64,000 bases of DNA from Ruegeria sp. Alg231-54 (lineage in GTDB: Bacteria; Pseudomonadota; Alphaproteobacteria; Rhodobacterales; Rhodobacteraceae), in contig NZ_FREZ01000008.1 in NCBI RefSeq assembly GCF_900143525.1, positions 1 to 64,000 of the forward strand, read 5' to 3'. Position 1 is the first letter of the stretch. Each line of letters begins with the position of its first letter. This document shows, in pieces, positions 1 through 9,142 of the stretch. The notes beneath the pieces were generated by a model. That model searched no databases and was not told where the DNA came from. It saw only the letters and a program-made list of their open reading frames with translations. Position numbers and translations under genes: made by a program.

Positions 1-173
1 ATATTGACGGGTCAGCTCGATCATGTCGGCGACCAGCCTGTCCTCGTCCGCGCGGCCTCTTGGGATGCGTCGTTGCGTGGACCGGTGTTGTCCAAGCACG
101 CGACAGGCGCGTCTCTCAGAAACGTTCAGCTGGTTGCGTACATGGTTAACACAAGCACGACGACGAGCGGGGC
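1..173 (-). CDS. IS3-family transposase OrfB, N-terminal part only
   Basis: Minus-strand translation of this stretch gives the start of an IS3 OrfB, with the family hallmark SERRACRVLGQHRSTQR followed by IPRG and a run ending at the window edge. The DDE catalytic core would lie to the left of base 1 and is not visible. OrfB is in a different frame from orfA (174-452) and begins at its end, next to a run of A and G residues (AAAGGGAAA on the coding strand). This fits the usual programmed -1 frameshift that makes the OrfAB fusion transposase. It is partial only because of the window boundary; no stop or frameshift is seen in the visible part. Confidence 0.8.
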
Positions 174-452
174 TCAGTAGTTTCCCTTTGTGGCTTCCGT
201 CAGGATCAGTTTGTCCAACGTCAGATCAGAAACCGCACGTCGCAATCGTTCGTTCTCTTTCTGAAGCCGCTTCAATTCTTTCAACTGATCTACGCCCATT
301 CCGCCGTACTTCTTGCGCCAGCGGTAATAGGTTTGTTCAACAACGCCGATCTGTCTGATCGCATCAAGTCGGGACATGCCTTGCCCCATCAGAACTTCAA
401 CCTGCCGTAACTTCGAGACAATCTCTTCGGGCTTCGGTCTCTTGTTTGCCAT
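174..452 (-). CDS. IS3-family transposase OrfA (helix-turn-helix)
   Basis: This 92-residue protein has the standard layout of IS3 OrfA proteins. An N-terminal helix-turn-helix (residues about 8-45, with QTYYRWRKKYGGM) is followed by a leucine-rich coiled coil (LKELKRLQKENERLRR, about 57-72) that drives multimerisation. It binds the element ends and, through -1 frameshifting into orfB, forms the active OrfAB transposase. The ORF is intact. The start ATG sits about 40 bases inside the predicted element end at 494. It matches many roseobacter and other proteobacterial IS3 copies in architecture; the exact IS name cannot be given from sequence alone. Confidence 0.88.
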   Translation of the reverse strand: MANKRPKPEEIVSKLRQVEVLMGQGMSRLDAIRQIGVVEQTYYRWRKKYGGMGVDQLKELKRLQKENERLRRAVSDLTLDKLILTEATKGNY

Positions 453-502
453 TCGTGGTCCTCCGTTTCCTAAGCATAACGGTGGACCAGTTCAGTTGGG
501 GA

Positions 503-1312
503 GGCTCAATTGGCCGCAGAATTGGAAGGTTGGTCCGGGTTTCAAGCGGCTTTCGGTAACAGGATTTCAAGAAACGTGATTTCCTTGCGGACTCCGGTAG
601 GGTTGCTCGCGAAGCGACCTTTCCGGATGGCTCGGAACGTTTCGAGCCCGCACAAAGTGTTCTTCGCGGAGGTCAGTGAGCGAAATCCACGTTTCGGTCT
701 GAGTGGTTGTTTCATGGAGCCATGATCGGTCTCGATACGATTGTTCAGATGTTTGTGATCGAAATGTGGAATGGCATCTTGTGGGCTGCACGTGCTGCTG
801 ATTTCTTTGATCACCTTACCATAGCTGTGAACCTTGCCCGTGACGATAGTCATCGGCTTTATTGGCGGACGGCGGTGCTGGCCTGGCGGATGAAAGCTAT
901 TGCGGCCTTGGCATTGCGCGGGGCGGTTAGTCGGAAATCGATCAGCTGGCCGCCCGAATCAACTGCACACCAAAGATAACGCCATTTCCCGCCGACGCGA
1001 ACAAAAGCTTCATCCACGTGCCACTGTAACCCGCACCAGGATCGGTAGTTGCTATAGGCGCGCTTGCGGATTTCGGGACCGAACGTTGGAGCCCATCGAT
1101 AAACCGTCGACGGATCCACATCGACACCTCGTTTCGCCCATAGGTCGCGCGCGTCCCGATAGGACAGCGGATATCTGCATTCCCATCGTACCGCCAACAG
1201 AATGACTTCCTTGGCAAATCGGAGATACCTCAATAGATAACGGCGCGAAATCAGAACCTCATTTCAAAACCGTGAGACTATCGCTGTCAACTTCAGTTAA
1301 TGCAACAGATCC
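503..1312 (-). mobile_element. Degenerate IS6-family element (about 810 bp)
   Basis: The transposase remnant is bracketed by imperfect inverted ends. On the right, minus-strand reading from 1312 gives GGATCTGTTGCA, close to the IS6-family terminal repeat. On the left, the plus strand from 503 gives GGCTCAATTG, matching 7 of the first 10 bases of the right end. The distance, 810 bp, is the usual size for this family. No 8-bp direct repeat flanks the ends (495-502 and 1313-1320 differ), so either the copy has been rearranged or the flank was replaced by the adjacent IS3 element. Confidence 0.7.
542..1233 (-). pseudogene. IS6-family (IS6100/IS26-like) transposase, inactivated
   Basis: Two overlapping minus-strand reading frames together give one DDE transposase of the IS6 family. 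Residues up to VRQ (859-1233) carry the DNA-binding N-terminus and the first catalytic Asp in WHVDEAFVRVGGKWRYLW. The second part (542-853) carries the Glu in NNRIETDHG and a complete C-terminus. The frames meet at about 853-859, where a single missing base (CAA TA- AAG in place of a full TAT codon) breaks the gene. In addition the second catalytic Asp, expected in the TDKxxSY motif, is Gly here (TGKVHSY). So the gene has two independent inactivating lesions. Confidence 0.85.
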
Positions 1313-1476
1313 TCCACGAGAGATAAGGGAATTTGCCACGACATTTTGTCGTAGAAGCCTTCTTCAAAACCATTGCCACATTGACACAATAGCCTTTGAA
1401 TTTGTGTGTCTTTAGAGTTCGTACATAGAAATATTCGGAGCATCTGCACTATCATGAAATCCTAACAAAATTTACT
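1313..1476. other. Non-coding AT-rich gap before the barrel gene
   Basis: This 164-bp stretch has no convincing reading frame. It is richer in A and T than its surroundings and probably holds the promoter for the outer-membrane protein gene at 1477. No operator or terminator was recognised. Confidence 0.4.
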
Positions 1477-2082
1477 TTGGATCTGATCAAATTGCCTATA
1501 CGCATCAACACCGTCGCTCTAATCGTTGCTTCAATTTATCCGGCAGTCTCGATGGCGGGCGACAATGAGGTTTCCAGTGCCTTAAAGGCGTTCGAACAGC
1601 CGGCCGTGCTATCTGAGTCGGGCGTCGACTGGACAGGTTTTTCCATCGGTTTAGAGCTTGGCTATGCTCCCGACGTGGAAGGCTCCAGCGGCCCGATTTA
1701 TGGCGCGAAATTTGGTTGGGACTACGATTTTGGCAAGGTCATTGCTGGGTATTTCTTGCAATACACCCGGACGGTATTGGACATTGACCCCGGTTTCGAA
1801 CTTGGCTCGTATACTCGTTTCGGTGCGCGAGGCGGCTTCGACAGTGGGTTGAGCATGTACTACGCCAGCGCTGGTTATTCTGTACTCGACACTCACGCTA
1901 GGGGCGACATAAACCCGGGCGAAGGCAGTGGTTATTTCGTAGGCCTTGGTTATGAACGCTTCATTCGAGAGGAGGTTACGCTTGGGGCGGAGGTGGTCTA
2001 TTCTGTATTCTCAGATTTTGAACGTGAGTTTGAAGATTTGGTTGTAACCACGCTTGCTTTTTCATTGAACTACAGATTCTGA
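1477..2082 (+). CDS. Small outer-membrane beta-barrel protein
   Basis: This 201-residue protein begins with a signal peptide (hydrophobic stretch about residues 10-24, likely cut after Ala27 in SMA|GDN). The rest alternates polar and hydrophobic residues with many Gly and Tyr, and ends in a terminal Phe (LNYRF), the classical signature recognised by the Bam assembly machinery. This fits an eight-stranded OmpA/OmpW-like barrel in the outer membrane. The reading frame opens with TTG at 1477; no ATG precedes the signal peptide in frame, so TTG (1477 or 1492) is the likely start. It lies in the mobile-element-rich end of the window, with lower G+C than the core genes, so horizontal acquisition is plausible. 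No ligand or function can be assigned. Confidence 0.65.
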   Translation: MDLIKLPIRINTVALIVASIYPAVSMAGDNEVSSALKAFEQPAVLSESGVDWTGFSIGLELGYAPDVEGSSGPIYGAKFGWDYDFGKVIAGYFLQYTRTVLDIDPGFELGSYTRFGARGGFDSGLSMYYASAGYSVLDTHARGDINPGEGSGYFVGLGYERFIREEVTLGAEVVYSVFSDFEREFEDLVVTTLAFSLNYRF

Positions 2083-2232
2083 TTCCGGGCGGGAAACTTG
2101 TTCGCATTCTATGCTTCTGTTCGATGGTTTTTGTATAAGCACCGCAGTTTAATCCGTTGAAATGGGTGAGACCAATGGTACCTAAAACACGCCGCTACCC
2201 CTTTCTAACGTTCCGTCGGAGTGTTCCCTCGT

Positions 2233-2952
2233 ATGCGAACTTTGCGCGACAACTTAGGCCCGCTAGCGCTGGAAGCGTTATTGGTAAGAAGGCGTAGCAA
2301 ATCGGTGCCAGTTTATCCCACATTAAAGACCGTTTTTGTTCATATTCCCAAAACCGGGGGGTCAACCATATCGACTATTCTACGTCGCCCGAATCCCTTA
2401 CGTCTAAGCAAACATGATCCTTCGCCCGCGATTGACAAACACTCGTCAGTATTTGAGCACCTAGGGCATTTGGGGCCGGAGGCGGGCGAGTACTTCAAGT
2501 TTAGTTTTGTTCGGAATCCTTGGGACCGATTGGTATCCGCTTATCACTATATCATCGCGCGGCGCCAAGAATTTGAACTGGTGGCAAATCACGAGAACTT
2601 TGAAAGCTTCTTGGCTTCATTCATTGAAATGCCCTCACAGTACCTCGATATTCCATATTTCCGACCCCAATCTAGTTTTCTCATAGATGACAATGGAGAA
2701 ATGCCATTGGATTTCCTGGGTCGCTTCGAAACCTTCGAGAAAGACCTCAGGGTCGTGCTTCGAGAGATCGACTGCAGGCGTATGTTCCTTAAGCATCGAA
2801 AAAAGTCAAAAAGACGGGACTACCGAGAGTATTATTCCGCTGAGAGTAACAAAGCTGTTGGCGACGTATACATCCGTGACGTTGAAAACTTCGGGTATGA
2901 TTTCGATGACGGTATTATTCGCAAGAAATCTCGTCCTCTTCGAAAATTGTAG
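2233..2952 (+). CDS. Sulfotransferase family protein (PAPS-dependent)
   Basis: This 239-residue protein carries both co-substrate motifs of the Golgi-type/Sulfotransfer_2 superfamily. The 5'-phosphosulfate loop is HIPKTGGST (about residues 37-45), and the 3'-phosphate motif is FVRNPWDRLVSAYHY (about 92-106). Such enzymes move sulfate from PAPS to a hydroxyl or amino group of a glycan, lipid or small molecule. Frame and similarity allow GTG at 2221 or ATG at 2233; ATG is preferred because GGAG lies 12 bases upstream. Its base composition is visibly more AT-rich than the core genes, and it sits between IS remnants and a broken integrase, so it is probably island cargo. Acceptor substrate unknown. 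Confidence 0.75.
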   Translation: MRTLRDNLGPLALEALLVRRRSKSVPVYPTLKTVFVHIPKTGGSTISTILRRPNPLRLSKHDPSPAIDKHSSVFEHLGHLGPEAGEYFKFSFVRNPWDRLVSAYHYIIARRQEFELVANHENFESFLASFIEMPSQYLDIPYFRPQSSFLIDDNGEMPLDFLGRFETFEKDLRVVLREIDCRRMFLKHRKKSKRRDYREYYSAESNKAVGDVYIRDVENFGYDFDDGIIRKKSRPLRKL

Positions 2953-3128
2953 CACTGGATGGTGCCTGCAGACGAGGCGCTGGCTTGTTTCGGTTCTGAG
3001 ATTGAGATTACCCTGCGTACTGCAGGAGTAAGGCGGGTGCAAATTGCAGAAGCGATTCCGGCTCGACGCTGAGTTTGCTGTGCAGAGACGATGCGTCCGC
3101 TGTCGCCTCCTCTGGCAACGTAGCTACA

Positions 3129-3698
3129 AGCTGTCGCCTGAAGGTCAACGTCCAATCCGAGCGCGGCCGCATGGCGAAATACAATGTTTAGCCGGTTCAT
3201 TGCTTTGCGCGCTGTGTCGGCTTTTGTGTGCCAGATTGAAGCCAGGGTGTCGCGAATGTCGCGCTGGTCAATGTCTGTTACTGGCACCTTTCCAAGCTTG
3301 GGCAGTACATGCCCATTTAGCGGTGAGAGCCAACGCCCGGCTTTTCCATCGCCTTTGAGTTCAGCCTTTCGCGCTTCGAATGCATCTGCAGTCAGAACCG
3401 CAAGTGAAACATCTTCCCGCCGCGCCGCTCGTGCCTCTGCTTCACGCTCCTTAACCGGATCGCGGCCTTCAGCAGCAACCGTACGCCATCGCTGTGCAAC
3501 ACTTCGGGCACCTGCAAGAGAAAGAGCTGGATAGCCGCCTAAGCCCATTTCACGCCTTCAGCCATGCACCGTCACACGCAGCATCCACTGCGCGCCACCA
3601 TCGTCTCGTTTAATGAACCAAAGCCCAGCGCTATCGCAGTATTTACCGACCTGTGCGGACTTTACAAAGGAAGCTGAAAGTCTGTTTGTTGCCCGCAT
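3129..3698 (-). pseudogene. Tyrosine-recombinase (phage-type integrase) remnant
   Basis: The minus strand encodes the N-terminal half of a P4-type integrase. From 3698 it starts as an arm-binding domain (SASFVKSAQVGKYCDSAGLW), continues through RVTVHG-stop-RREMGLGGYPALSLAGAR, and then the SAM-like core-binding domain (VTDIDQRDIRDTLASIWHTKADTA). A TGA at about 3555-3557 interrupts the frame exactly where the family has Arg (a CGA to TGA change). Similarity stops near 3129 after LDVDLQATA, so the whole catalytic domain with the R-H-R-Y residues is missing. It is dead twice over and marks an old integration event. No tRNA or attachment site was recognised beside it. Confidence 0.78.
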
Positions 3699-3987
3699 TT
3701 CTATCCACCCTAATATCCACCTAAACTTATTGGATGGCGTCAAACATGGCAAGACAAGCTCGGACAATTAAATCAGGTAATTCATTGTAAATGAAGGGGA
3801 ATCTGCACAAGAGTGAACATTCTCAAACAGGTTGCATGTGCCGCCCCCGGGCACCACTTTATCTGGTAAAGTATTGGTTTCGCATCGGCTTTTGACAGTT
3901 GGCTGAAGCCGCAGATCAGTTTATCAAAATACACCTTCGTGACCGGCGGTTTTTTACTTCGGTCACCACAAAAGACACGGCTATACA
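3699..3987. other. Gap with no supported gene
   Basis: This stretch of 289 bp separates the broken integrase from the helicase gene. A 68-codon minus-strand frame (3782-3988) shows no family features and is not supported. No tRNA, terminator or clear attachment repeat was found. Confidence 0.35.
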
Positions 3988-6114
3988 TTGCCAGCGACTC
4001 CCGTTAAGAGGCGGTCTTTAACCTTGGAAGATGCGCTGATTGCAATACCGCAAGGCACGTATCCCCCGGCTGATACAAAGAACACCACCGTGAAACAGAC
4101 CATCGCAGATGCGCTTGCCCGCAAGGGTTACGATACTTTGACACAAGTCCAGCAGGCCGTAACACGGCCTGAGCTGGAAGGGCGCGATATGTTGGTGTCG
4201 GCGCAAACCGGATCGGGAAAAACAATCGGGTTCGGGTTGGCGATCGCACCACAGTTGCTGGGCGAAGATGAGACGTTCGGGGCGTCCGGCGCGCCGTTGG
4301 CTTTGGTGGTTGCGCCAACGCGGGAACTGGCCATGCAGGTCAAGCGCGAGCTGAGCTGGCTGTACTCGGATGCTGGTGCGTTTCTGGCCTCGTGTGTTGG
4401 TGGCATGGATATGCGTGACGAGCGCCGGGCTCTGGCGCGTGGGGCGCATATTGTTGTCGCAACTCCGGGGCGGCTGCGCGATCATATCATGCGTGGTTCC
4501 ATTGATCTGACCGCGATCCGGGCTGTGGTTCTGGACGAAGCCGATGAAATGCTGGACCTTGGATTTCGCGAGGATCTTGAGTTCATCCTGGATGAAACTC
4601 CGGCAGAGCGGCAAACGTTGCTGTTCTCGGCTACAGTCCCGCGCGCCATTGCTAGCCTGGCAACGCGCTATCAGCGCGATGCCGAGCGGGTGAGCACTGT
4701 CAGCGAGAAAACCCAACATGCTGATATCGAATATCGTGCGATGATGGTGGCACCTCGGGACGGGGATAACGCGATCATCAATGCACTGCGGTATTACGAA
4801 GCCCCCAATGCTATCGTTTTCTGTAACACCCGCGCGATGGTGTCGCGTCTGACCACGCGGCTTTCCAACCGCGGGTTTTCGGTGGTGGCACTGTCTGGTG
4901 AGCTGACGCAGAGTGAACGCTCCAACGCGTTGCAGTCGATGCGCGATGGACGTGCGAGGGTGTGTGTGGCGACAGATGTCGCGGCGCGCGGAATTGATTT
5001 GCCGAACCTCGATCTAGTAATCCATGCCGAGTTGCCCAACAGTCACGAGACACTTTTGCATCGCTCTGGGCGCACGGGCCGGGCAGGGCGAAAGGGCGTC
5101 AGCGCCCTGGTGGTCGAGCCGTCATCGAGGAAAAAGGCCGAGCGTATTCTGAAGTTCGCAAAGCTCACGGCGGATTGGGGCGTCGCCCCGTCTTCGGATG
5201 AGGTGAACGAAAGGGATCAGGCGCGGATGCTCGGCTCGGATGACTGGCAAGTCGAAGTTACCGAAAGCGAACAGGGTGCTGTTCGGCACCTGGTTGAAAA
5301 ATTTACCCCTGAGCAAATAGCGGCAGCGTATCTTCGTCAGTATAAATTGCGCCACTCAGCGCCGGAAGAGTTGGCCCCGGTGACGGCGGACCGCCCGAAA
5401 TCCCGGGCCGCCTTTGGTCCGAGCGTTTGGTTTTCCTTGTCTGAAGGTCGCAACCAAAATGCCTCGCCGCGACATTTGCTGCCGATGATCTGCAAGGCCG
5501 GTGATCTGACCAAAGACGATATCGGCGCGATCCGGATTGCCGATGATGTGTCTTACGTCGAGATCCGCGAAGCCAGTGTTGCAGGCTTTCTGGCGGCTGT
5601 TGGCCCTGGCATGAAAATCGAAGGTTCGAAAGACGTTGTGCGCTTGGATGGCGCGCCTGACGTGCCAGCATTTGAGCGTCCAAGGTCCAACCGCCCACCC
5701 AAGGGTAAACCGCGTCCGCGCAAAGGGGACACCACCCCGGTTGATTGGAACGATGCCCCGACGCCCCGTAGCCGCAAACCCAAGCCCGAAGATCGTAAGC
5801 CCAAAAAACCTGCGGAACAGCGTTCCAAACCAACCCGATTCAAAGAATCTGGTTCGGTACAGCGCAAGGACCCGTCAGTGACCGGTGCAACGGGTGAGGC
5901 GGATGTCAAATTCACGGCAACAAGCGCAAAGAAGAAGCCCCACAAAGCACCTGCCAGCAAAAGTAAAGACGCGAGCGTAAAGCCGGGCGGCAAACCCACC
6001 AAAGGCCCGCTGCCGCCCAAGGGAAAACCCAGCAGCAAGAAAAACCGCGCCCGCGCTACGACCGCGAAACCGGGAAAAGGTGGAGATGCCTTGCCGAAAC
6101 GGCGCAAGACTTAG
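3988..6114 (+). CDS. DEAD-box ATP-dependent RNA helicase with DbpA-type RNA-binding domain
   Basis: This 708-residue cytoplasmic helicase remodels RNA duplexes or ribonucleoproteins. Visible motifs in order are Q motif region (DTLTQVQ), Walker A AQTGSGKT (about 72-79), PTRELA, DEADEMLDLGF, SAT, the helicase C motif VATDVAARGIDLP and HRSGRTGRAGR. After the core comes a DbpA-like RNA-recognition domain (about 490-555, ending VRLDG) and a long Lys/Arg/Pro-rich disordered tail. This layout matches the CsdA/DeaD-like proteins of alphaproteobacteria, linked to ribosome assembly and cold growth. The frame opens with TTG at 3988 and has no early ATG; GTG at 4090 (giving MKQTIADALARKGY) is an equally plausible start. 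It transcribes towards the sauT gene. Confidence 0.9.
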   Translation: MPATPVKRRSLTLEDALIAIPQGTYPPADTKNTTVKQTIADALARKGYDTLTQVQQAVTRPELEGRDMLVSAQTGSGKTIGFGLAIAPQLLGEDETFGASGAPLALVVAPTRELAMQVKRELSWLYSDAGAFLASCVGGMDMRDERRALARGAHIVVATPGRLRDHIMRGSIDLTAIRAVVLDEADEMLDLGFREDLEFILDETPAERQTLLFSATVPRAIASLATRYQRDAERVSTVSEKTQHADIEYRAMMVAPRDGDNAIINALRYYEAPNAIVFCNTRAMVSRLTTRLSNRGFSVVALSGELTQSERSNALQSMRDGRARVCVATDVAARGIDLPNLDLVIHAELPNSHETLLHRSGRTGRAGRKGVSALVVEPSSRKKAERILKFAKLTADWGVAPSSDEVNERDQARMLGSDDWQVEVTESEQGAVRHLVEKFTPEQIAAAYLRQYKLRHSAPEELAPVTADRPKSRAAFGPSVWFSLSEGRNQNASPRHLLPMICKAGDLTKDDIGAIRIADDVSYVEIREASVAGFLAAVGPGMKIEGSKDVVRLDGAPDVPAFERPRSNRPPKGKPRPRKGDTTPVDWNDAPTPRSRKPKPEDRKPKKPAEQRSKPTRFKESGSVQRKDPSVTGATGEADVKFTATSAKKKPHKAPASKSKDASVKPGGKPTKGPLPPKGKPSSKKNRARATTAKPGKGGDALPKRRKT

Positions 6115-6172
6115 CGCCGTTCAATGCAACGGGTCGGCCCCGGCTGCGCGCCAGCGGTCGTAGCGCGGGTGC

Positions 6173-7669
6173 TCAGCCCTGATCGTCAACGATTTCAAGT
6201 ATCCGGTTGCGCTGAATCTTACCCGATGGTCCCTTTGGCAGATCATGCAGGATGTGAACCTCGTCAGGGGATTTGAACCGACCCAGCTTGGTCTCACAAA
6301 TCTCTAAAAGGGTCAGCGGCGTCAGTTTAGATCCTTCCCGGATTTTGACAGCGGCCTCGACGGTTTCGCCATAGCTGCGGCAGGGGCGTGCAAAGGCTGC
6401 GGCTTCGACAACGTCGGGGTGGGAATAAAGCGCCTCGTCGATTTCACGTGGGGCGATGTTCTCGCCGCCCTTGATGATCAGCTCTTTCAAGCGGCCCGTG
6501 ACATAGACATATCCATCCTCATCCATACGCGCCAGATCGCCGGTGCGAAGCCATCCATCGGCAGTAAACGTGCCTGCGGTCGCATCCGGATCCTTAAGGT
6601 ATTCAAGCATCACGTTCGGGCCGCGTATGACAAGCTCACCCTCGGTTCCGAGTGGGACGGGCTGTTGGTTTGCATCCCGGATCGCGGCGTCGTTTCCATA
6701 GGCAACACCTGGTGAGCCGATCTTTCGCACTCCCGGCGGAAGTGGGTTAGACAGGATCTGCGCGGCGGTTTCGGTAAGGCCCATGGTTTCGACGATGGGA
6801 ACGTCGAACCGTTCTTCGAAAGCCCGTTGTACGTCCGGTGCCAGCGCGGATGAGGCAGAGCGCCCGAACCGCAACCGTTGACGGGTTTGGCTGTCCGGGT
6901 TGGTGTCGGATTGCAGCAGATGAGAGATGATGGTCGGGACTACCGAAAACCAAGTTGCCTCAGTTTTTCCAAGATTGTCCCAGAACCGGCTGGCCGAAAA
7001 CCGTTCGCACATAGCCAGGGACCCGCCCGAAACGAGCGTTCCCATCACGGTCACGCAAAGACCGTTGATGTGATAGATCGGCAGGACGCAGAAACCGCGA
7101 TCCGTGTCGGTCAGCTCATGTGCGACAGCGGTGGTCCAGCCGCCTGCCAAAAGGCTGGAATGGGTATGAACAACGCCCTTTGGTCTGCCGGTTGTGCCTG
7201 AGGTGTACATGAGAAGGGCATGATCCTCCGGCGTCAGGTCATAAAGCTGGGTATCTGCGTCACCAGCATCGGCGATCTGCAAAGGCTTGGTCACGGTAGG
7301 GTCGGCTGTTCGGCCGAACAACTCTGCTTGATCCGGGTGCACGAAAGCATAGCGCGCGCCGCTGTGTTCCAGGGCGTAGGCCACGGCGCTGTCGCCAGCG
7401 ACGAGATTGATCATGGTTGCCCGGAATCCGCCATAGAGTACGCCGAACAATGCGATAAGCGCCTCGCGGCAATTGGGGTAGATAAGGGCGACGCTTTCGC
7501 CTTTTTGCGCCCCAAGGCTGGTCAGCATGCTAGCAACGTTTCTGGCCGAGCCGCGCAGTTCAGCCCAGCTCAGATCTTGTGCGCCATCGGGAAAAACAAA
7601 CCCGGTTCCGCCCTGATCGGCTCTTAGGTCCAGCCAATCGCGGACAGTTCCTTTGGGCGGTTCCATCAT
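6173..7669 (-). CDS. sauT: Acyl-CoA ligase, probable sulfoacetate-CoA ligase
   Basis: This ANL-superfamily adenylate-forming enzyme of 498 residues would activate a carboxylate with ATP and CoA. It has the A3 phosphate loop (MYTSGTTGRPKG, about 154-165), the A8 region (GWLRTGDLARMDEDGYVYVTGR) and the C-terminal catalytic Lys (PKGPSGKIQRN). Its start ATG at 7669 overlaps the stop of the upstream dehydrogenase (ATGA), so the two are translationally coupled. The partner is an acylating sulfoacetaldehyde-dehydrogenase homologue. This matches the sau pathway known from Cupriavidus necator, where SauT makes sulfoacetyl-CoA and SauS reduces it. The substrate is inferred from that pairing; the ligase sequence alone does not prove it. 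It is the last gene of the tct-sau operon. Confidence 0.72.
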   Translation of the reverse strand: MMEPPKGTVRDWLDLRADQGGTGFVFPDGAQDLSWAELRGSARNVASMLTSLGAQKGESVALIYPNCREALIALFGVLYGGFRATMINLVAGDSAVAYALEHSGARYAFVHPDQAELFGRTADPTVTKPLQIADAGDADTQLYDLTPEDHALLMYTSGTTGRPKGVVHTHSSLLAGGWTTAVAHELTDTDRGFCVLPIYHINGLCVTVMGTLVSGGSLAMCERFSASRFWDNLGKTEATWFSVVPTIISHLLQSDTNPDSQTRQRLRFGRSASSALAPDVQRAFEERFDVPIVETMGLTETAAQILSNPLPPGVRKIGSPGVAYGNDAAIRDANQQPVPLGTEGELVIRGPNVMLEYLKDPDATAGTFTADGWLRTGDLARMDEDGYVYVTGRLKELIIKGGENIAPREIDEALYSHPDVVEAAAFARPCRSYGETVEAAVKIREGSKLTPLTLLEICETKLGRFKSPDEVHILHDLPKGPSGKIQRNRILEIVDDQG

Positions 7670-9087
7670 TGGCCAGCCTCCCTCCAATACGCGCCGAATA
7701 CATCCTCAAGCGCGGGTTCGCGTGGGGCTATTTCACGCACAATTTTGGTGGTCTGGACGAAATGCCGCCAATGCAGGTTGGTATCGATAGAGTTTCCGCC
7801 CCAACTGCCGCATCCCATGGACAGGGAAAAGGGCATTCCGTTGTTAAAGCTGCCGCCCGTTGCAAAGGTATGCGCCTGGTTCACGATAACCCGGCAGGTG
7901 GGGAGCTCTCGGCCCAGCTCAACAGCGCGCGCGTCGTCGCTGGTGTGAATGCCAACCGAATGTCCGGCCCCCTGATGGGCCAGGACGCGCGCTGCGAGGG
8001 CTTTGGCGCCCGCATAGTCCGAGGCCCGGTACAGCGCCAGAACGCGGCTCAGCTTTTCTCCGGACAGGGGATGGTCAGGACCGATCCCATCGGTCTCTAC
8101 CGCCAGAAACTTCGTGCCTTCGGGCGCTTTGTCTGCCATCCCCAACGCCTCAAGCATCTTGTCGGCGTCCTGAGCGATCGCTGATCGGTTGAGGTGCCCG
8201 TCCGGCCAGAGACGTGCAATGATACCTGCGGCATCTGAAGCAGGGACAAGCGCACCGCTTTCGGCCGCCAGTGCTGCGACGAAGTCGTCATAGACTGCGT
8301 CCACCACCACAACCGCGTTCTCGGACGAGCACGAAGTCGCATTATCAAAACACTTTGACGCTGTGATCTTGGCCGCGGCCGCCGACAGATCGGCGGTTTC
8401 ATCGACAATCACGATGACATTGCCCGCGCCGACCGCGACGGCGGGTGTGCCGCAGGACTGGGCCCGGTGGACGTTGTTCTGACTGCCGGTGCAGATCACC
8501 CGATCCGAAGTCTCCATCAGCCGTTGTGTTTTGGCCTTTGATCCCGGTGCGGGGATCATCTGAACCAGATCCCGATCCAGCCCCAGCTTGTCAAACTCGG
8601 CGTGAATGAAGCTTAGCAGTTTCTCGCAGGATGCAACGCCCTTGGGCGAGGGGGCGACGACGATGGCGTTGCCACCTTTGAGAGCATTAATGATGTTGTT
8701 GGCCGGTGTTGCGGCCGGATTGGTCGAAGGAACCACCGCGCCTACGACGCCGATCGCACGGGCGATTTCTGTGATGCCTGTTTCAGCGTCATCGCTGATG
8801 ATGCCATATGTTTTTGCCTCAGCAATGTCGCGCAAAAGACCCAGAGTTTTGCGGTGGTTCTTGGTAATCTTGTCGGGGACATTGCCCAGCCCGGTGGTTT
8901 CAACCGCCAGTTCTGCCAGCGCCTGATTGCGCGCGGGTTCCATGATCGCCCAGCCTGCCGCCAGCGCCGCCTTATCATAGAGCGCCTGACTGCCTGTAGC
9001 CTCATAGGCAGCCTGAGCCTTGCGCGCATGTGCCACGATCCGGTCCACTTCGGCGATTTCGGGGGCTATGTCGTTTGGAGCGTTCAT
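7666..9087 (-). CDS. sauS: Acylating sulfoacetaldehyde dehydrogenase
   Basis: This 473-residue enzyme belongs to the CoA-acylating aldehyde dehydrogenases (EutE/AdhE-type fold). It carries the cofactor-loop region VVPSTNPAATPANNIINALK and the catalytic Cys at about 253 within FDNATSCSSENAVV. The glycine-rich AVGAGNVIVIVDE segment is also present. It would interconvert sulfoacetyl-CoA and sulfoacetaldehyde with NAD(P)H. The call as SauS rests on resemblance to that subfamily plus an overlapping AMP-dependent ligase and a co-transcribed carboxylate transporter. Propionaldehyde- or succinate-semialdehyde-type acylating dehydrogenases are the main alternative. It lies 55 bp after tctC. Confidence 0.75.
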   Translation of the reverse strand: MNAPNDIAPEIAEVDRIVAHARKAQAAYEATGSQALYDKAALAAGWAIMEPARNQALAELAVETTGLGNVPDKITKNHRKTLGLLRDIAEAKTYGIISDDAETGITEIARAIGVVGAVVPSTNPAATPANNIINALKGGNAIVVAPSPKGVASCEKLLSFIHAEFDKLGLDRDLVQMIPAPGSKAKTQRLMETSDRVICTGSQNNVHRAQSCGTPAVAVGAGNVIVIVDETADLSAAAAKITASKCFDNATSCSSENAVVVVDAVYDDFVAALAAESGALVPASDAAGIIARLWPDGHLNRSAIAQDADKMLEALGMADKAPEGTKFLAVETDGIGPDHPLSGEKLSRVLALYRASDYAGAKALAARVLAHQGAGHSVGIHTSDDARAVELGRELPTCRVIVNQAHTFATGGSFNNGMPFSLSMGCGSWGGNSIDTNLHWRHFVQTTKIVREIAPREPALEDVFGAYWREAGQ

Positions 9088-9142
9088 TTTGGTCCTCGAT
9101 TGGTTGTACGGGACGGGTTCTGCCCGCCCCGATTGTGGTCGG

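Larger units (their letters stand above)
1..494 (-). mobile_element. IS3-family insertion sequence, partial (runs off left edge)
   Basis: This is the beginning of an IS3-family element read on the minus strand. It holds a complete orfA and the first part of orfB. The probable terminal end lies near 494, where the minus strand reads TGAACTGGTCCACCG just outside orfA, a sequence of the kind found at IS3-family ends. The other end lies beyond base 1, so length and target duplication cannot be judged. It abuts the end of a degenerate IS6-family copy (503-1312), so the two elements are packed end to end. Confidence 0.8.

Noticed and set aside
2953-3128. Small coding frame between the sulfotransferase and the integrase remnant
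   Set aside because: Short, no family features, and the sequence looks like a recombination junction.
3782-3988. 68-codon minus-strand frame before the helicase
   Set aside because: No recognisable family, no ribosome site, and composition not typical of coding DNA.
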